Source: Opitutaceae bacterium UBA2377
GTDB lineage: Bacteria > Verrucomicrobiota > Verrucomicrobiia > Opitutales > Opitutaceae
Assembly (NCBI GenBank): GCA_002344205.1
Contig: DDSZ01000014.1
Span: 62,001-126,000 of the forward strand
Reading direction: 5' to 3'
Length of the DNA stretch: 64,000 nucleotides
In this document: in pieces, positions 19,758-28,420 of the stretch
Layout of the letters: each line of letters opens with the position of its first letter
Numbering within the stretch: the first letter of the stretch is position 1
Position numbers and translations under genes: made by a program
The notes under the pieces: generated by a model
The model's database searches: none
Told to the model about the DNA's origin: nothing
Seen by the model: only the letters and a program-made list of their open reading frames with translations

Positions 19758-20486
19758 ATGACCATTTATCCTGCCATCGACATCAAGGGCGGCCGTTGCG
19801 TGCGGCTGACCCAAGGCCGGGCTGACCAAGAGACCGTCTATTCAAGCAATCCGGCGGACGTGGCGGCCCAGTTTCGGGCGGCCGGCAGCGGGTGGGTGCA
19901 TGTGGTGGACTTGGACGGCGCCTTTGCCGGGGAACCCGCCAACTTGGGCGTGGTGGCGGAAATTGTTAAGACCGGCATGAAGGTGCAACTGGGTGGCGGA
20001 TTGCGGACCCGCGCCGCGGTCGAGCGAGCCTTGTCCGCCGGTGTTGAACGGGTGGTGATTGGGACACGGGCCGCCGAAAGCGAAGCGTTCGTGGGCGAGT
20101 TGGTGGCGAGCTTCGGTTTAAAAATTGCGGTCGGCATTGATGCCAAGGATGGCAAGGTGGCGGTCAAGGGATGGGTTGATACCACCGATCTTGGCGCGGT
20201 TGGGTTTGCGCAGCGGATGGCTGCGCTCGGCGTCGGCACGATCATCTACACCGATATTGGAACCGACGGCATGCTGATCGGACCCAACCTGGCCGCGCAG
20301 GAAGCCATGCTGACGGCGGTGCCGGCAAGGGTAATTGCCAGCGGCGGGGTCAGCCGGCGTGAGGATGTGGCGGCGCTCACGAACATAAAAAAACGCCGCC
20401 CAAATCTGGACGGCGTCATTGTCGGCAAGGCGCTTTACGAGCGGCGGGTGGAGCTGGCGGATCTGCTGGCGATCGCGGGTGCTTGA
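19758..20486 (+). CDS. hisA: Phosphoribosylformimino-5-aminoimidazole carboxamide ribotide isomerase
   Basis: The 242-residue TIM-barrel enzyme isomerises ProFAR to PRFAR in histidine synthesis. It opens with MTIYPAIDIKGGRCVRL, containing the catalytic Asp, and has the phosphate-binding repeats LGGGLRT, GTRAAES, TDIGTDGM with the second catalytic Asp, and ASGGVSRREDV. The ATG at 19758 is preferred to a TTG two codons earlier. Other his genes are not nearby, so the pathway is dispersed in this genome. It converges on the reductase gene with 8 bases between. Confidence 0.95.
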   Translation: MTIYPAIDIKGGRCVRLTQGRADQETVYSSNPADVAAQFRAAGSGWVHVVDLDGAFAGEPANLGVVAEIVKTGMKVQLGGGLRTRAAVERALSAGVERVVIGTRAAESEAFVGELVASFGLKIAVGIDAKDGKVAVKGWVDTTDLGAVGFAQRMAALGVGTIIYTDIGTDGMLIGPNLAAQEAMLTAVPARVIASGGVSRREDVAALTNIKKRRPNLDGVIVGKALYERRVELADLLAIAGA

Positions 20487-20494
20487 GCGAGTTA

Positions 20495-21877
20495 TCATTT
20501 TATCTGCTCGGCGATTTCCTCCAGGGGGTAGGTGATAATCTCCGCAAGGGTGGGATGATACCATGGCGCCTTGAGGAGATCAAAAACCGTGGCACGCATG
20601 GCCAGCGGTCCGCTGAAGGCGTGGATGAGTTCGCCTGCATCTTTGCCCACAATCTCCGCACCAAGGATTCGGCCGCGTTTGGGTTCGGCGATGACTTTCA
20701 CGTAGCCGTAATTGGCTTCCATCAGGATGGATTTGCCGTGGTCATTAAATGGGTAGCTCGCCGTGAGGTATTGGGTGCCGGCGGCATCAAGTTCGGTCTC
20801 CAGGCGTCCGATGGTGGCGAGCTGCGGATCGGTGAAGACCACATTTAACAACAGCGACCAATCCACGGGGTGCAACGGCCTGATGCCGGCGGCATGGCGG
20901 GCGGCCAGTTCACCCTGCTGGATCGCGGTGTGCACGATCTCGTGCGGGCCGGAACAATCGCCCGCGGCATAGATGTGCGGCGCGGTCGTCTGCTGCCAGC
21001 GGTTGATGATGATTTGTCCGTCCGGCCGGGTCTTGACGCCGGCGGCGGCCAGATTGAGGCCCGCGGTGTTTGGCTCGCGACCCAAGGCATTGAAGAGATG
21101 GAGCGCCCGGCGTGTCACCAGCCGGCCATCGTGCTCGAACTGCACGCTTACGCCCTTGGTGTCCTCCCGGACGTTGCGGATGGTGGTGCCGGCGAAGAGC
21201 TCGATGCCTTCATCCACGAAGGCCCGCTGGATCACGGTCGAGGCCTCTGGCGAGTGGTCGCGCAGGATGTTTTGGCTGCGCTGGATCAGGGTGACTTTCG
21301 TGCCGATGCGATTCAGGAACTGCGCCAATTCGCAGGCCACGATGCCGCCGCCTAGCACGATCACGCTGCGGGGCACATAATCCAAATTGAGCACGTCGTC
21401 GCTTGTCCAAAAACGGGTTTCGGCCAACCCCGGAACCGGCGGCACACTGACGCTTGAGCCGGTGCCGATCAAAATGTGCCGCGCACGGATCCGCCGGCCG
21501 TTGCTGAGTGAGAGGGTGTGAGGATCAAGAAACCGGGCCTGCGCGCGGATAAGCCGGAATTTTCCCGAGGTGAGCGCTTTCTGGCGGTAGCTGGCAAAAT
21601 CGGCGATGATCAGGCGTTTGCGGGCCTGCATGGCGCGCATGTCGGCGAGGGCGGCCGGGATTTTCAGGCCCAGTTTTTTTCCGTTTTGGGCGAGATGCAG
21701 CACTTCCGCCATGTAGAGCAGCGTCTTGGACGGCATGCAGCCGCGCAGAATACAAAGACCGCCCAATTCCCTGGCGCCATCAATGACCGCCACCCGCTGA
21801 CCGAGCGCGGCCGCTACCCGGGCGGCATTGAAGCCGGCGGAGCCGCCGCCGATGCAAATGAAGTCGTAAGAAGTCAC
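20495..21877 (-). CDS. FAD-dependent pyridine nucleotide-disulfide oxidoreductase (dihydrolipoamide dehydrogenase/mercuric reductase-like)
   Basis: The 460-residue flavoprotein is a class I disulfide reductase. FAD binding is shown by ICIGGGSAGFNAAR at the N-terminus, the redox-active pair is Cys42 and Cys47 (GLCILRGCMPSK), a second Rossmann motif VLGGGIVACELAQFL lies near residue 175, FAD binding is completed by YAAGDCSGPHEIV, and the C-terminal catalytic dyad appears as WYHPTLAEI. The substrate is not evident: the active-site loop differs from typical Lpd (CxNxGC) and there is no N-terminal metal-binding domain as in MerA. The start is GTG. It lies just downstream of the polysaccharide locus on the same strand but has no clear link to it. 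Confidence 0.88.
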   Translation of the reverse strand: MTSYDFICIGGGSAGFNAARVAAALGQRVAVIDGARELGGLCILRGCMPSKTLLYMAEVLHLAQNGKKLGLKIPAALADMRAMQARKRLIIADFASYRQKALTSGKFRLIRAQARFLDPHTLSLSNGRRIRARHILIGTGSSVSVPPVPGLAETRFWTSDDVLNLDYVPRSVIVLGGGIVACELAQFLNRIGTKVTLIQRSQNILRDHSPEASTVIQRAFVDEGIELFAGTTIRNVREDTKGVSVQFEHDGRLVTRRALHLFNALGREPNTAGLNLAAAGVKTRPDGQIIINRWQQTTAPHIYAAGDCSGPHEIVHTAIQQGELAARHAAGIRPLHPVDWSLLLNVVFTDPQLATIGRLETELDAAGTQYLTASYPFNDHGKSILMEANYGYVKVIAEPKRGRILGAEIVGKDAGELIHAFSGPLAMRATVFDLLKAPWYHPTLAEIITYPLEEIAEQIK

Positions 21878-21895
21878 ATCTGTATTTTGGGCATT

Positions 21896-23263
21896 TTACC
21901 GGCCCTTGCCGAACATGATCACATGGATGGTCTTTAACACGATGGCGGCATCCAGCAGAAATGAGAAGTGCCGGATGTAGTAGAGATCGTATTCTAGTTT
22001 CCTGACGGTATCTTCCAGATTCGCCCCGTAGGGATAGTTGACCTGCGCCCAGCCGGTGATGCCGGGTTTGACCAGATGACGAAAGTGATAGCAGCCAATC
22101 TGGCGTTCGTATTCCTGAACGAGCAAGTCCCATTCGGCCCGCGGGCCGATCAGGCTCATCTCACCACGCAACACATTCCAGAGCTGGGGAAATTCATCGA
22201 TCCGGGTAAGCCGCAGAAATCTGCCCGTGCGGGTGATGCGATCGTCGCTCACGCCAGTATATTTTGCTCCGAGCGTTGCTTGGAGTCGCATGGTCCGCAA
22301 CTTGACGATAGAGAACAACCTCCGGTTGCGGCCGATGCGCTTTTGGAAAAAAAACACTTGGCCGCGATCTTCCAGCCAAATGGCAAAGGCCGCGATCAGG
22401 ATCACGGGTGAGGAGAGCAGCAGTCCCGCACTCGCGAGGATGATATCACTAAGCCGTTTAAAACGCTCATAAATCGGTTCCCGTGCGATTTTAAAGCCTT
22501 CTTGAAACAACCATGCTTGGTTTAGCCGATAGAGGGGAATCTTGCGCCAGTAAACTTGGTGAAACAGTTCCAAGGTGTAGGTCGGCACGCCTTCGAAATA
22601 GAGTTGCATCAGCCTCTGCGAAATATCGGGCGGGAATTCCTGGCTGGATTCCCGAATGATGATCGCTTCCACGATCAGTTCGCGTCGGTCCAGTTTCTCC
22701 AGCACGTCCGTGAAAGGGATCGGCTCCGGTGAAACGGCGTCGGGAGCGGATATCGCATCAAGCGTGGTATAAATGACAGGCAGCGTGAAGTTTTGCTTTT
22801 CGCATTCGCGGGCAAAGTCGCGGCAGTTTTCCGCGCTGCCCATGAAAATGAGGCTCTGTTGCCGGCGATAGCGTTGCCGAGCGAGGTAAAGCCAGCGGCG
22901 ATAACTCAGTGTCACCGGGACCAGGGCGAGAAAGCTTATCAGCACCACGGCGCGGCTCTGCTGCAAGCTGTAGCCGACCGGAATGATAACGAAGGTTAGC
23001 AAAATCATGCCCAGCATGGACAAGAGCAGTGTGATTACATGCTCGCTGGCATAATCGAGGCTCAGCATGTCGGTGCGCGGCCGGTAGCCATCGATCAGGT
23101 AGAGGCTGACGACGATAACCAGAAGCGGAACCAGCAGGGGCAGCACGACCCACTCACCGGGCACGACCACACCACGCAGCCAGCCGACGGAGTTGAAAGC
23201 CGCGCCGACGGCGAGGGCATCCAGTATCAGGAGCTGTAGGGAAGTTAGGCGGGGGGAATTCAA
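21896..23263 (-). CDS. Polyprenyl-phosphate sugar-1-phosphate transferase (WcaJ/WbaP family)
   Basis: The 455-residue integral membrane enzyme should start repeat-unit synthesis by moving a hexose-1-phosphate from a UDP-sugar onto undecaprenyl phosphate. Four or five N-terminal membrane helices (residues 10-115), a cytoplasmic nucleotide-binding-like middle domain and the C-terminal catalytic domain are visible, the last with KRLSDIILASAGLLLSSP, FFQKRIGRNRRLFSIVKLRTM, SLIGPRAEWD and KPGITGWAQVNYPYG. The start is TTG in a TTGA overlap with the preceding glycosyltransferase stop. It is the leftmost gene of the polysaccharide run. Sugar specificity cannot be read. Confidence 0.93.
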   Translation of the reverse strand: MNSPRLTSLQLLILDALAVGAAFNSVGWLRGVVVPGEWVVLPLLVPLLVIVVSLYLIDGYRPRTDMLSLDYASEHVITLLLSMLGMILLTFVIIPVGYSLQQSRAVVLISFLALVPVTLSYRRWLYLARQRYRRQQSLIFMGSAENCRDFARECEKQNFTLPVIYTTLDAISAPDAVSPEPIPFTDVLEKLDRRELIVEAIIIRESSQEFPPDISQRLMQLYFEGVPTYTLELFHQVYWRKIPLYRLNQAWLFQEGFKIAREPIYERFKRLSDIILASAGLLLSSPVILIAAFAIWLEDRGQVFFFQKRIGRNRRLFSIVKLRTMRLQATLGAKYTGVSDDRITRTGRFLRLTRIDEFPQLWNVLRGEMSLIGPRAEWDLLVQEYERQIGCYHFRHLVKPGITGWAQVNYPYGANLEDTVRKLEYDLYYIRHFSFLLDAAIVLKTIHVIMFGKGR

Positions 23264-24471
23264 GAGTTGGCGGCCGGATTGGTATCCGTCGCTGAGAGGA
23301 GTTTTTGCCAGAGATTAGCGGCTGAAGCCAAGCCTCCGTATTGGCGGGAAATGTCGGCGGCCCTTTCACTCATGCGGGCGACCAAAGGCGGGTCGCGGTG
23401 CCAGCGTTTGAGTTCCTCGGCCATGGCATCCAGTTCGTCGCGGGCAAACGCCGCTCCGATGCCGTCGGTTTGTATCCTGCGGGCGAGTTCGGCCTGGGTT
23501 GGCCCGATGTAGAAAACCGGCCGGGCGGCGGCGAGGATGCCGTAGAATTTGCTGGGAAAAACCAAGGCCTCGCAGCCTTCGCGCAGCGTTACGAGATGCA
23601 CATCGGCTGCGCCCAGCGAAGCGGCCAGGTCGCCGCGATTTTGCGAGGGGAGAAAACGCACGTTGGGCAGGCGCTGCGCCGTTGCCAAAGATTGGAGCCG
23701 GGACAACTGGGCGCCTTCGCCGATAAAGAGAAACTGCAAGCCGGGTTCATCCTGCAACCTCGCGGCCAGACGGATGACGCCTTCAAGCTCATGGACGCGA
23801 CCGAGATTGCCGGAATAAACCACGGCGAATTTTCCTTCGAGGCCACGCTTACGGCGCAGGTTGGCTATCTGTGCGGGGTTGGCCGGGGCGAGGCTCAGCG
23901 GTGCCCAATTTTCAATGACCGTGATGCGGGCGGGAGCGAGGCCTTGGCGCTTCATCAGGTCCCGCATGTCTGGTCCGAGCGCGACGCAGTCGGTCGCATG
24001 GATCCACTCACGGTTTCGCAGCCACCGAAGCGGTCGCAGCCATCCGCCCCCGCCGAGTATCATCGGCAGTTCGGGATACACATCCTGAACCCAGTGGATG
24101 ACCCGGGCGCCTTTCATCCGTGCCATCGGGCCGGCGAACAGCGACAGCAGCGGCGGGTCGGTCATCAGGACAACGGTGTCGCCTGCATTCAGCCGACGAA
24201 AAAGCCACCACAGGGCCGCGATTGAAAAACCGGTCCAAGCGAGTGCCTTCGCGGCTGCGCCGGAAGACTGCGAGCGGGCCGACCTGAGCCGGTGGATGCC
24301 GACGCCGCGATGCGTTTCGGAGCGGGGCAGTGCAGACAGGCCGCTGGTTACGACCGTGACGGTCTGACCTCTGGCGGCCAATTCCTCCGCCAGATCCGTG
24401 AGCAGTTGTCCGGTGGCCGGTTTCTCAGGCCAGTAAAACCGGTTGATGAAGATAACCTGCCGGCTGCTCAT
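23260..24471 (-). CDS. Glycosyltransferase, GT4 family (WcaI-like)
   Basis: The 403-residue GT-B enzyme starts with VIFINRFYWPEKPATGQLLTDLAEELAARG, typical of the WcaI-like GT4 branch of colanic-acid-type clusters. The C-terminal donor domain begins at FAVVYSGNLGRVHELE and carries the EALVFPSKFYGILAAARPVFYIGP donor-binding stretch. The longest frame starts earlier, but the ATG at 24471 gives a 4-base ATGA overlap with the upstream gene's stop and begins at the conserved strand. It probably adds an early sugar to the lipid-linked repeat. Donor and acceptor are unknown. Confidence 0.9.
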   Translation of the reverse strand: MSSRQVIFINRFYWPEKPATGQLLTDLAEELAARGQTVTVVTSGLSALPRSETHRGVGIHRLRSARSQSSGAAAKALAWTGFSIAALWWLFRRLNAGDTVVLMTDPPLLSLFAGPMARMKGARVIHWVQDVYPELPMILGGGGWLRPLRWLRNREWIHATDCVALGPDMRDLMKRQGLAPARITVIENWAPLSLAPANPAQIANLRRKRGLEGKFAVVYSGNLGRVHELEGVIRLAARLQDEPGLQFLFIGEGAQLSRLQSLATAQRLPNVRFLPSQNRGDLAASLGAADVHLVTLREGCEALVFPSKFYGILAAARPVFYIGPTQAELARRIQTDGIGAAFARDELDAMAEELKRWHRDPPLVARMSERAADISRQYGGLASAANLWQKLLSATDTNPAANS

Positions 24472-25292
24472 GCGTTTTTTGCCCGCCGGGCCTTGAGCTC
24501 CCGCGAAACCGCCTGCTCGTAGCGGGCCAGCATCCGGCAATAGGCCAAGCCGGGTGCGCCATCCAGAAATCCTCCGCGCAGGCCGTATTGGTAAATGAAA
24601 CGAAGCAGGCCGCGGCAGGGCAAACGCTGGCTCAATTCCTTGAGGGCTCGTCGGCAGGCCAGGGCATCTCGTCCGCGCAGATCGCGCATGATGCCGGAAA
24701 GCGGCCGGCGGCGTTGGATGAAGTCCCGGGCTTCCGCGGCCGCGTAGCGCAGGTGTTTCGCTTCCATTTCATCCTCGGTCTGGGCGGATAGGTTGTGAAG
24801 GTAACTGGACTGGAGCAGCCGCAGGCGCAATCCGGGGGCTTCCCTCTGGCCGTGACCGTGCTCGACAAACCTGAAGCGCTGCCGATGCGCCAACCGCGCT
24901 TGGTAGGCCGGGTAATCGGTGCAGCGGCGAATCCAGCGGCCGCGAAACAGCATCTTGGGCGCGACGAGACAGCCATCGTGCTCCGCGAGGCCGGACCCAC
25001 GCAGCAGGGCGGTGCATTCCGCGTGCAGCTCGGGTGTCATCATCTCGTCGGCATCAAGGTGGAAAATCCACTCATGGCGAAACGGGATCGCGGCATGCGC
25101 GTGGTTGCGCTGATCCGCAAAATTTAGGAAGGCGTGCGTGAACACCCTTGCTCCTGCGGTGTGCGCGATCTCGGCCGTGCGGTCGGCCGAATGCGAATCC
25201 AGGATCACGATATCATCGCAGCCACGCACGCTGGCGAGGCAGGCGGGGAGATTTTTCTCCTCGTTCAGCGTAAGGATGAGGATGGAATACAT
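24468..25292 (-). CDS. Glycosyltransferase, GT2 family (WaaE/KdtX-like)
   Basis: The 274-residue GT-A enzyme opens with MYSILILTLNEEKNLPACLASV and has the metal-binding FHLDADEMMTPEL motif near residue 87. The C-terminal part resembles the WaaE/KdtX group of LPS-core beta-glucosyltransferases, with ARDFIQRRRPLSG and a cluster of basic residues. The ATG at 25292 is chosen over the longer frame because homology begins there. It ends in an ATGA overlap with the next gene. It may act on the core or on the repeat unit. Confidence 0.88.
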   Translation of the reverse strand: MYSILILTLNEEKNLPACLASVRGCDDIVILDSHSADRTAEIAHTAGARVFTHAFLNFADQRNHAHAAIPFRHEWIFHLDADEMMTPELHAECTALLRGSGLAEHDGCLVAPKMLFRGRWIRRCTDYPAYQARLAHRQRFRFVEHGHGQREAPGLRLRLLQSSYLHNLSAQTEDEMEAKHLRYAAAEARDFIQRRRPLSGIMRDLRGRDALACRRALKELSQRLPCRGLLRFIYQYGLRGGFLDGAPGLAYCRMLARYEQAVSRELKARRAKNA

Positions 25293-25293
25293 C

Positions 25294-26715
25294 TCAGGAG
25301 GTCTCCCGTGGCGACGGGGCCGGCTGCAACTGAACGTAACGCACCGCACCGAACAGCAGGAACCAGAAGGCGATCAACACGGCTGCGTTGGCGAAGGGGA
25401 ATTCCACCCAGGCGTAGGCGGAGACGACCAGGCAACCGAGCAGGCAGTAACGGGGGAGGGAACCGGCGGGTTTGGCCCGGATGAGGCTCAACAGCGGAAC
25501 CAGCCCCATGAGCATGACCAGACCGGTGCCGACCAGCCCCAGCTCGGCCACGCACTGCAACCAGTCGGAATGGGCCTCAGTGTAGCTGCTTTCGTATTGC
25601 CGGTGGGCGGCCAGCGGGCGGGGCCGGATCAACTGAAATGCCGCGCCGTAGCTTTCAAAGCCCCAACCGAAGACGGGCTTCCGCATCGCCAGTTCCCAGG
25701 TGTCCCGGTAAAGCTCCAGGCGACCGGCGAAAATGGACTGCTCGTCCAGCAAGGCGGCGCGCGTCTCGGTGTAACGCTCGGCCATGGCGCGTTGCGTGAG
25801 CCAGCCGATGCTTCCACCGGCCGTCGCGACAACCGCGAGCAGGGTGGCCAAGGGCAGCACGACGGAACGACGGCTCTCACGGCGCGCCGCAATGATGGTC
25901 AGCATGCCCTGCCAGATAAGAATCGCAACTACCCCGGCGGCCATGGCGGTGGCGGCCCGGGAGGCGCTCATCGGTCCGCTGGCGGCGATGAGCAGAAGTC
26001 CAATGACCGCGCCGGTGAAGGGCGAATGCCACAGATCGCGCCCGTGATGACGCCGCCCATGGTAATACAGCAGTCCGCCGCCGGCGGCCAGCCATAGGAT
26101 CATGAAGGCGCCCCAGTGGTTGTTGTAGATGAAGGTGCCGAAATACCGTGCATTGGGGGATTCGATCGCGCCGAAGTAGAAACCGGCGCCGAGCAGTTTT
26201 TGCATGGTGCCGAAGATGGCGAGCAGCAGGCAGTTTACGGCTCCGACGGTGAACAGGCCGCGCAGGAGCCGGCGCCGGCGGGGAATCAACAGGAGATTGA
26301 AAGCCGAGAGATAAACCCCGGCATAAAGCCAGAGTTCATGCAGGGTCGTTCGCGGATCTATCGTGCTGGGCCATGCGGGCCGGGCGGCGCCGCGATGGAC
26401 CAGCACCCGTTCACCCTCGGCGATCATGGCTTGGAAGCTGGGATTAAAGGCGCTGACGGTGATTTGGACGATCACCAACAGCCAAGGCAGCAGCCACCAG
26501 GCTTTGCGGCGGGCCTCGCGGCCGTGGTCGCCCGGCTGGGCAAACGCGAGGAGGCTCAGGACGAGCCCACCGCTGGCCCACCAGGCGAGGATTTCCCGCA
26601 TCCACCAGATGTTGCCGCCAAAGAGCCAGCTCGAGCCGAGCAACAGTCCGAGGAAATGGACCAAAAGAAGCTTCTCCAGCAGTGAGAAGGATTCGGATTG
26701 GTCGAATGCGCTCAT
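25294..26715 (-). CDS. O-antigen ligase family membrane protein (WaaL/Wzy_C domain)
   Basis: The 473-residue protein has about eleven predicted membrane helices and a large periplasmic loop with RPVFGWGFESYGAAF-like Wzy_C sequence (residue 365 on) and the HSDWLQCVAELGLVGTGLV motif, both typical of the O-antigen ligase/polymerase superfamily. Such proteins attach polysaccharide to lipid A-core or polymerise repeats at the periplasmic face. The ATG at 26715 gives an ATGA overlap with the preceding gene; the longest frame adds 68 unrelated residues. Ligase versus polymerase cannot be settled from sequence. Confidence 0.88.
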   Translation of the reverse strand: MSAFDQSESFSLLEKLLLVHFLGLLLGSSWLFGGNIWWMREILAWWASGGLVLSLLAFAQPGDHGREARRKAWWLLPWLLVIVQITVSAFNPSFQAMIAEGERVLVHRGAARPAWPSTIDPRTTLHELWLYAGVYLSAFNLLLIPRRRRLLRGLFTVGAVNCLLLAIFGTMQKLLGAGFYFGAIESPNARYFGTFIYNNHWGAFMILWLAAGGGLLYYHGRRHHGRDLWHSPFTGAVIGLLLIAASGPMSASRAATAMAAGVVAILIWQGMLTIIAARRESRRSVVLPLATLLAVVATAGGSIGWLTQRAMAERYTETRAALLDEQSIFAGRLELYRDTWELAMRKPVFGWGFESYGAAFQLIRPRPLAAHRQYESSYTEAHSDWLQCVAELGLVGTGLVMLMGLVPLLSLIRAKPAGSLPRYCLLGCLVVSAYAWVEFPFANAAVLIAFWFLLFGAVRYVQLQPAPSPRETS

Positions 26716-27830
26716 CGGCAAGTTATCAGTTCGCCGTAAAAATCGGCCAGCTTGGCGGCCGCGCCAGCCCAGGAGAATTCCCGCTGCATCCAGATTCTGC
26801 CGACTGCTCCGCGCCGGGCCAGCTCGTCGGGCGACTCGCGCATGAGGGCTAACATTGCCGACCGGAAGTCGGGCCAGCTCACGCAACGACCCGCCTGGCG
26901 CGCCTCCAACTCCTGCCACGGGGTGTCCCCGGTCGTGATGACGGGTAGGCCATGGGCCAGCGCCTCGGCGACAGTCAGACCGAAATTTTCGGAATGGGTG
27001 GGCAACAGATACAGGGTGGCGACAGGATAGGGTGGCGGGGCGGCAGTGCCGTCATGAGCTTCGATGCGCGCGCTGGCGTTGAGGGCATCGATTTTCCTTC
27101 GCAAAAAACCGACGTCGTATTCCTCGGGTATGCCGACGACCAGCAGCAGCCAATCGCCGGTAGTTTGTGCCGCCCAGAGCTCGATGAGCTCGAGCACGCG
27201 TTTCTTCGCATGGAAGCGCGAATAGAAGAGGGCGACCTTCCGTCCTGCGAGCGCCGGGCAGCGATCCAGCCAGTAACGCCGGGCTGATGCGACCGCATCG
27301 GGCGTGGGGAGATCGACGCCGTTGGGTGCCAGACAGACCGGCTGGGTAAACCCCAGCCGCCGGATATCCTGCACTTCGGCGGAGCTGGTCGCATGCCAGC
27401 CGGCCGCGTGTTCGAATGCCCCGGGATGGATCAAGTGTCGGGCGAGAAATTTTTTCCATCGCCGGTGCCGCCACGCCCACTCGGTCATCATACCACGGGG
27501 AGAAATGACCAGCGGCACGCCGTCGCGGCGTGAAGCCGCGGCGGCATAATGCAGCGGGCGCAACCAGAGACTGTGGTGGTGGATGATGTCGTGGCCGCCG
27601 GCGAGCAAGTGACGGCGCAGCGGATCGGACGCGACAAGATCCTGCGGCCATTGGCGGGGGAAGCGGCGAAGAACCAGCCGGCCCTCGGCCTCCACGGAGT
27701 TGGTGGCCGGCTCGGTCGTGAGCAGTTCGACGTCGTGGGCTTGGGCGAGAGCGCCCGCCAGCGCCCGCACCGAACGGGAAGGCCCGCCGTGGCGGGCCTC
27801 AATGCTAGGAACGATCTGAGCGATCCTCAT
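26712..27830 (-). CDS. Glycosyltransferase, GT4 family
   Basis: The 372-residue GT-B protein starts at the ATG at 27830 with MRIAQIVPSIEARHGGPSRSVRAL, the glycine-rich acceptor loop of GT4 enzymes. The middle has PLVISPRGMMTEWAW and NGVDLPTPD, and the donor domain ends with LPTHSENFGLTVAEALAHGLPVITTGDTPW, which holds the EX7E-like motif. It overlaps the stop of the acetyltransferase gene by 4 bases. Its similarity in style to WcaI/WcaL-like enzymes fits repeat-unit assembly; the sugar is unknown. Confidence 0.9.
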   Translation of the reverse strand: MRIAQIVPSIEARHGGPSRSVRALAGALAQAHDVELLTTEPATNSVEAEGRLVLRRFPRQWPQDLVASDPLRRHLLAGGHDIIHHHSLWLRPLHYAAAASRRDGVPLVISPRGMMTEWAWRHRRWKKFLARHLIHPGAFEHAAGWHATSSAEVQDIRRLGFTQPVCLAPNGVDLPTPDAVASARRYWLDRCPALAGRKVALFYSRFHAKKRVLELIELWAAQTTGDWLLLVVGIPEEYDVGFLRRKIDALNASARIEAHDGTAAPPPYPVATLYLLPTHSENFGLTVAEALAHGLPVITTGDTPWQELEARQAGRCVSWPDFRSAMLALMRESPDELARRGAVGRIWMQREFSWAGAAAKLADFYGELITCR

Positions 27831-28420
27831 CGGGGATCCGGACGCGGCTTCAGCGGCCGGCAAGGATGTCCCGCGCAGACCATGTGAGCGGGCTGGTCCT
27901 TCAGAACCACGGAGCGGGCGCCGATCACGGCAAGTTCGCCGATGGTGACACCCGGGCCGACAAACACGTCAGCGGCGACCCAAGCATTGGCGCCGATGAC
28001 GATGGGCTTGGCCACGAGAGGCATGCTCCATTGCGTGTAGTCGTGGGTGCCGGCACAAAGGTGGGTATGCTGGCTGATGTTAGCCCCGTAGCGGAGGGTG
28101 ACATGGGCCAGATTGTAGATGCGCGCATGCCGGCCAATCATGGCCCGCGGCTCAAGCGTGAGCTTCCAAGGAAAGGTGACTTGGGCGGACGGAAAAACGA
28201 CAACCTTGCGCGGTTCGGGAATGTCGGCCCCAAAGAGCTTTAGCAGTCGCGTCCGAAACCCGTGCCACGGGCGGGGGCTCCAACGGAAAAGGGTCGTTTG
28301 TACCACGACCCAGAGCCAGCGCAGCAGGATCTCACGGCGAGAATAGGGGGTCACGCAATTCCGGCCGAGCCACGGAAGCGGGTCAGGAGATTGAGCTGGA
28401 GTGGAGGAAGGCAAAGTCAT
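27827..28420 (-). CDS. Colanic-acid-type acetyltransferase (WcaF-like, hexapeptide repeat)
   Basis: The 197-residue protein is a left-handed beta-helix acyltransferase. Imperfect hexapeptide repeats run from about residue 75 to 185 (for example IGRHARIYNLAHVTL, IGANAWVAADVFVGPGVTIGELAVIGARSVV), with the catalytic His in CAGTHDYTQW. Such enzymes O-acetylate a sugar of the repeat unit using acetyl-CoA. The N-terminal RREILLRWLWVVVQTTLFRWSPRPWHGFR stretch is typical of the WcaF subgroup. It overlaps the upstream gene's end by 38 bases, larger than the other overlaps in this run. Confidence 0.9.
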   Translation of the reverse strand: MTLPSSTPAQSPDPLPWLGRNCVTPYSRREILLRWLWVVVQTTLFRWSPRPWHGFRTRLLKLFGADIPEPRKVVVFPSAQVTFPWKLTLEPRAMIGRHARIYNLAHVTLRYGANISQHTHLCAGTHDYTQWSMPLVAKPIVIGANAWVAADVFVGPGVTIGELAVIGARSVVLKDQPAHMVCAGHPCRPLKPRPDPR